Shown: positions 5,200 to 6,703 of the stretch, piece by piece
How the letters are laid out: each line of letters begins with the position of its first letter
Position numbering within the stretch: position 1 is the first letter of the stretch
Translations under genes and position numbers: made by a program
NCBI GenBank assembly: GCA_043744805.1
Contig: JAYTTZ010000174.1
Location: 1-6,703 of the forward strand
Origin: Ga0077536 sp043744805
GTDB lineage: Bacteria; Pseudomonadota; Gammaproteobacteria; Ga0077536
Direction of reading: 5' to 3'
DNA length: 6,703 nt
The notes under the pieces: generated by a model
The model's database searches: none
What the model was told of the DNA's origin: nothing
Seen by the model: only the letters and a program-made list of their open reading frames with translations

Positions 5200-5235
5200 G
5201 CGGACACCACCGCGCGGGACGGCAGCGGTGTCCGC
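5200..5235 (-). terminator. Probable terminator-like stem-loop after the PhoD-type gene
   Basis: A perfect 9-bp inverted repeat (GCGGACACC/GGTGTCCGC) encloses an 18-nt loop, starting 9 bases beyond the phosphatase stop codon on the minus strand. Additional CCAG/CTGG pairing is possible outside it (5197-5200 with 5237-5240). It has the position of a transcription terminator but lacks a T-tract, as is common in GC-rich genomes. It probably separates the phosphatase from the MaoC-like cluster, whose own promoter would then lie between about 5115 and 5200; I see no convincing -35/-10 pair there. Confidence 0.5.
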
Positions 5236-5243
5236 CCTGGTTA

Positions 5244-6703
5244 TCAGGCCTTGCGGCGACGACCCACCAGCGCCCCCAGTGCCGGCGCCAGCAGCCAGGC
5301 GGCCGCCGGGAGCGGCACCGGGGTCACCCGGAACTGGCTGATGATCGTCGGGTTGCGACCGGCGATGCCCGCCGGATCGGCCAGCAACTGTGCGGCGTTG
5401 TACGCGTCGATGCCGTAGGTGGTCACCGTCAGCGCCTGCGTGGCGGCGTCGATGTCGAACTCGGTCCAGCCGTAGGTGAAGAGGTTGGCATAACCGCCCT
5501 GGAGCAATTGCACCGGCAGGCCTGAGTCCTGCAGGCCCACCGGGCTGTAGCCGAGCGGGACTATCTGCTGGTTCAGCAGGTTGGTGAGCGCGGCATCCTG
5601 GACGGACTTCGGCAGGAGGGTCAGGAACTGCTGCAGGGTAAGGCCCGGGATACCCACCTGAGCGCCGACCTGGGCAAGGAAGAACTGCTGCAGGTTGAGG
5701 TCGGGCGCCACCGGCACGCCAGCGGCGAGCTCCAGCACCGTAGGGCCGAAGGGCTTGTCGTAGGCCACCGAACCGGTGCTGATTTCCCAGGCACTCGTCG
5801 GGTTCTGGACGATCCCGCCAACGCCGAGCGTCTGGTAGCCGAGGTTGTTCACCAGGTTCCCGTGGATGTCAGCCGTGACGAACACCGTGTTGTTGATGTT
5901 GTTGTCCTTGATGAACTTGAGCAGTTCGGTGCGCTCGTAGGCGTAGCCTTCGTAGCGGTCGGATGCGCCCAACACGCCGAGGTTCTGGATGGGCTCGGGC
6001 AAGGCGATGAACTTCCAGGTCGTGCCGTTGGCCTGGGCGGACAGCAGATCCGCCTTCAGATCCGCCATCTGCCGGTCGCCGAGCATGGTGCGCGGCGTGA
6101 GCAGCGAGGTGGCGAGGTAACCGCCGATCTGGGCCGGATCCGTGGGGTTGGCCACGTCTGGCAGTTCCTGATCGCGAAAGGAGCGGGCGTCCACCATCAT
6201 CAGCTTGGCGTCGCTGCCGAACTGGCGCGCGCGATAAAATCTGGTTTCACCGTCCATGCGTGGGTCGCTGCCCGTGTTGGCATAGGTTTCGTGGGCAATC
6301 GGGTGGTATTCCTCGAAGGCCCGGACACCGTTCTCGAACAGCGCCGAATCGTTGCTCCGATCGGTCGGCGCGCCGCCGAATCGCGGGTCGCTCGCAATCG
6401 GCGCGCCACCGGCGAAGTCGTTCGTCACTTCGTGATCGTCGAGCATCGCGAAGACGGCCGTCGACTGGCGCACGTCCACCAGCGAGTTCAGGCCCGCGTG
6501 GACGCTGTTGATCTCGTTGTGGCGAATCCGATAGTCGGCGAGGGTGCTTGCCTGCGCGGTGGGCAGGGCCGGCGTGGCGACGTCGCCGTAGATCGTATCG
6601 CCCAGCGCCACGAAGAAGTCGAGGTTGCGATCCGGAACATTCCTGACCGCCGGATAGGATGCGAGTTCGCCGCGCCAGTCGCCGGTCACGCCAAAGCGCA
6701 AGC
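5244..6703 (-). CDS. PhoD-type alkaline phosphatase/phosphodiesterase with VPLPA-CTERM anchor (5' end outside window)
   Basis: About 485 residues are visible; the frame runs off the window edge, so the true start and any signal peptide are missing. Metal-binding motifs of the PhoD/calcineurin-like phosphatase fold appear in order: FGVTGDWRG (2-10, residues numbered from the codon at 6701), ALGDTIYGD (32-40), MLDDHEVTNDF (86-96), VDARSFRD (170-177) and VTADIHGN (275-282). Such enzymes are exported and hydrolyse phosphate mono- or diesters outside the cytoplasm, using Ca/Fe-type metal centres. Between the last metal motif and the closing strands (WTEFDIDAATQALTVTTYG) lies a Leu/Gln-rich stretch, about residues 334-402, that I do not recognise from PhoD. 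The C-terminus is a sorting signal (see 5247-5318). The gene ends in tandem stops, TGA TAA. Expression is probably separate from the downstream cluster because hairpins follow. Confidence 0.88.
   Translation of the reverse strand, partial: LRFGVTGDWRGELASYPAVRNVPDRNLDFFVALGDTIYGDVATPALPTAQASTLADYRIRHNEINSVHAGLNSLVDVRQSTAVFAMLDDHEVTNDFAGGAPIASDPRFGGAPTDRSNDSALFENGVRAFEEYHPIAHETYANTGSDPRMDGETRFYRARQFGSDAKLMMVDARSFRDQELPDVANPTDPAQIGGYLATSLLTPRTMLGDRQMADLKADLLSAQANGTTWKFIALPEPIQNLGVLGASDRYEGYAYERTELLKFIKDNNINNTVFVTADIHGNLVNNLGYQTLGVGGIVQNPTSAWEISTGSVAYDKPFGPTVLELAAGVPVAPDLNLQQFFLAQVGAQVGIPGLTLQQFLTLLPKSVQDAALTNLLNQQIVPLGYSPVGLQDSGLPVQLLQGGYANLFTYGWTEFDIDAATQALTVTTYGIDAYNAAQLLADPAGIAGRNPTIISQFRVTPVPLPAAAWLLAPALGALVGRRRKA
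5247..5318 (-). other. VPLPA-CTERM (PEP-CTERM class) protein-sorting signal
   Basis: The final 24 residues of the phosphatase have the three-part layout of exosortase substrates: VPLPA, then a hydrophobic helix (AAWLLAPALGALVG), then a terminal RRRK cluster. In this system an exosortase recognises the tail and processes the protein during export to the cell surface or extracellular matrix. The organism should therefore encode an exosortase elsewhere. Confidence 0.85.

Noticed and set aside
5115..5210. N-terminal extension of the MaoC-like protein by 32 residues
   Set aside because: The longer start lies within a hairpin and has no clear ribosome-binding site. The extra residues do not look like the family, whereas ATG 5114 has GGAG at good spacing.
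4290..5525. A 411-codon plus-strand open frame, and another of 311 codons at 4483-5418
   Set aside because: Both are antisense to the Rieske, MaoC-like and PhoD-like genes and cross their boundaries and hairpins. The products are low-complexity Arg/Ala/Ser-rich sequences without recognisable motifs.
1..6703. UGA as a reassigned sense codon across the genome
   Set aside because: The clearly bounded intact genes in the window end with TGA where their families end, so TGA is the normal stop codon here.
1..6703. CRISPR arrays, tRNA/rRNA genes, insertion sequences
   Set aside because: I found no regularly spaced repeats, no tRNA-like cloverleaf or rRNA sequence, and no transposase or flanking terminal repeats on either strand.

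Overview
The window is GC-rich (roughly two-thirds G+C by eye) and reads as a proteobacterial chromosome segment. The indications are a VPLPA/PEP-CTERM sorting tail, a periplasmic PQQ dehydrogenase, a Rieske protein with an arginine-rich, Tat-like leader, and a metabolite:H+ symporter-type transporter end. I cannot place it to genus; gamma- or betaproteobacteria fit best. TGA ends every clearly bounded intact gene here, so the genetic code is standard.

Layout. On the plus strand, 1-111 is the C-terminal end of an MFS (MHS-type) transporter. It is followed at 113-988 by a decayed hybrid sensor histidine kinase: a DHp tail, an HATPase domain and a receiver that has lost its N-terminal part. A hairpin at 988-1010 separates this side from a convergent minus-strand block. 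Read in transcription order (right to left), that block is: a PhoD-type alkaline phosphatase, open at the window edge, with a C-terminal VPLPA sorting signal (6703-5244); a hairpin-rich spacer (5115-5243); a MaoC-like hot-dog protein (5114-4641); a Rieske [2Fe-2S] protein (4639-4052); a quinoprotein alcohol dehydrogenase (4039-2309); and a ResA/TlpA-like thioredoxin-fold protein (2236-1055).

The main result is the last gene. It would normally be called as two adjacent open frames, 2236-1826 and 1810-1055, split by a TGA. Both are in the same frame, and the TGA (1826-1828) falls exactly in the redox-active motif W-G-S-Y-[TGA]-G-C of a thioredoxin-like fold, where homologues carry Cys or Sec. 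A short hairpin with a GU-containing apical loop begins 14 nt after the TGA, as expected for a bacterial SECIS element. I therefore annotate a single 393-residue selenoprotein with Sec137, plus a non-thioredoxin N-terminal domain (CxGDxC) and a TPR-like C-terminal tail.

The four genes MaoC, Rieske, PQQ dehydrogenase and selenoprotein are tightly spaced (1, 12 and 72 nt), and the Rieske stop codon is embedded in the Shine-Dalgarno of the dehydrogenase. They probably form one operon. A plausible reading, which is inference, is a periplasmic alcohol or aldehyde oxidation module that uses a Rieske protein where a cytochrome c would usually be found, with a Sec/Cys redox protein in support. The dehydrogenase has the extra Asp (W-D-W-D) associated with lanthanide-dependent enzymes.
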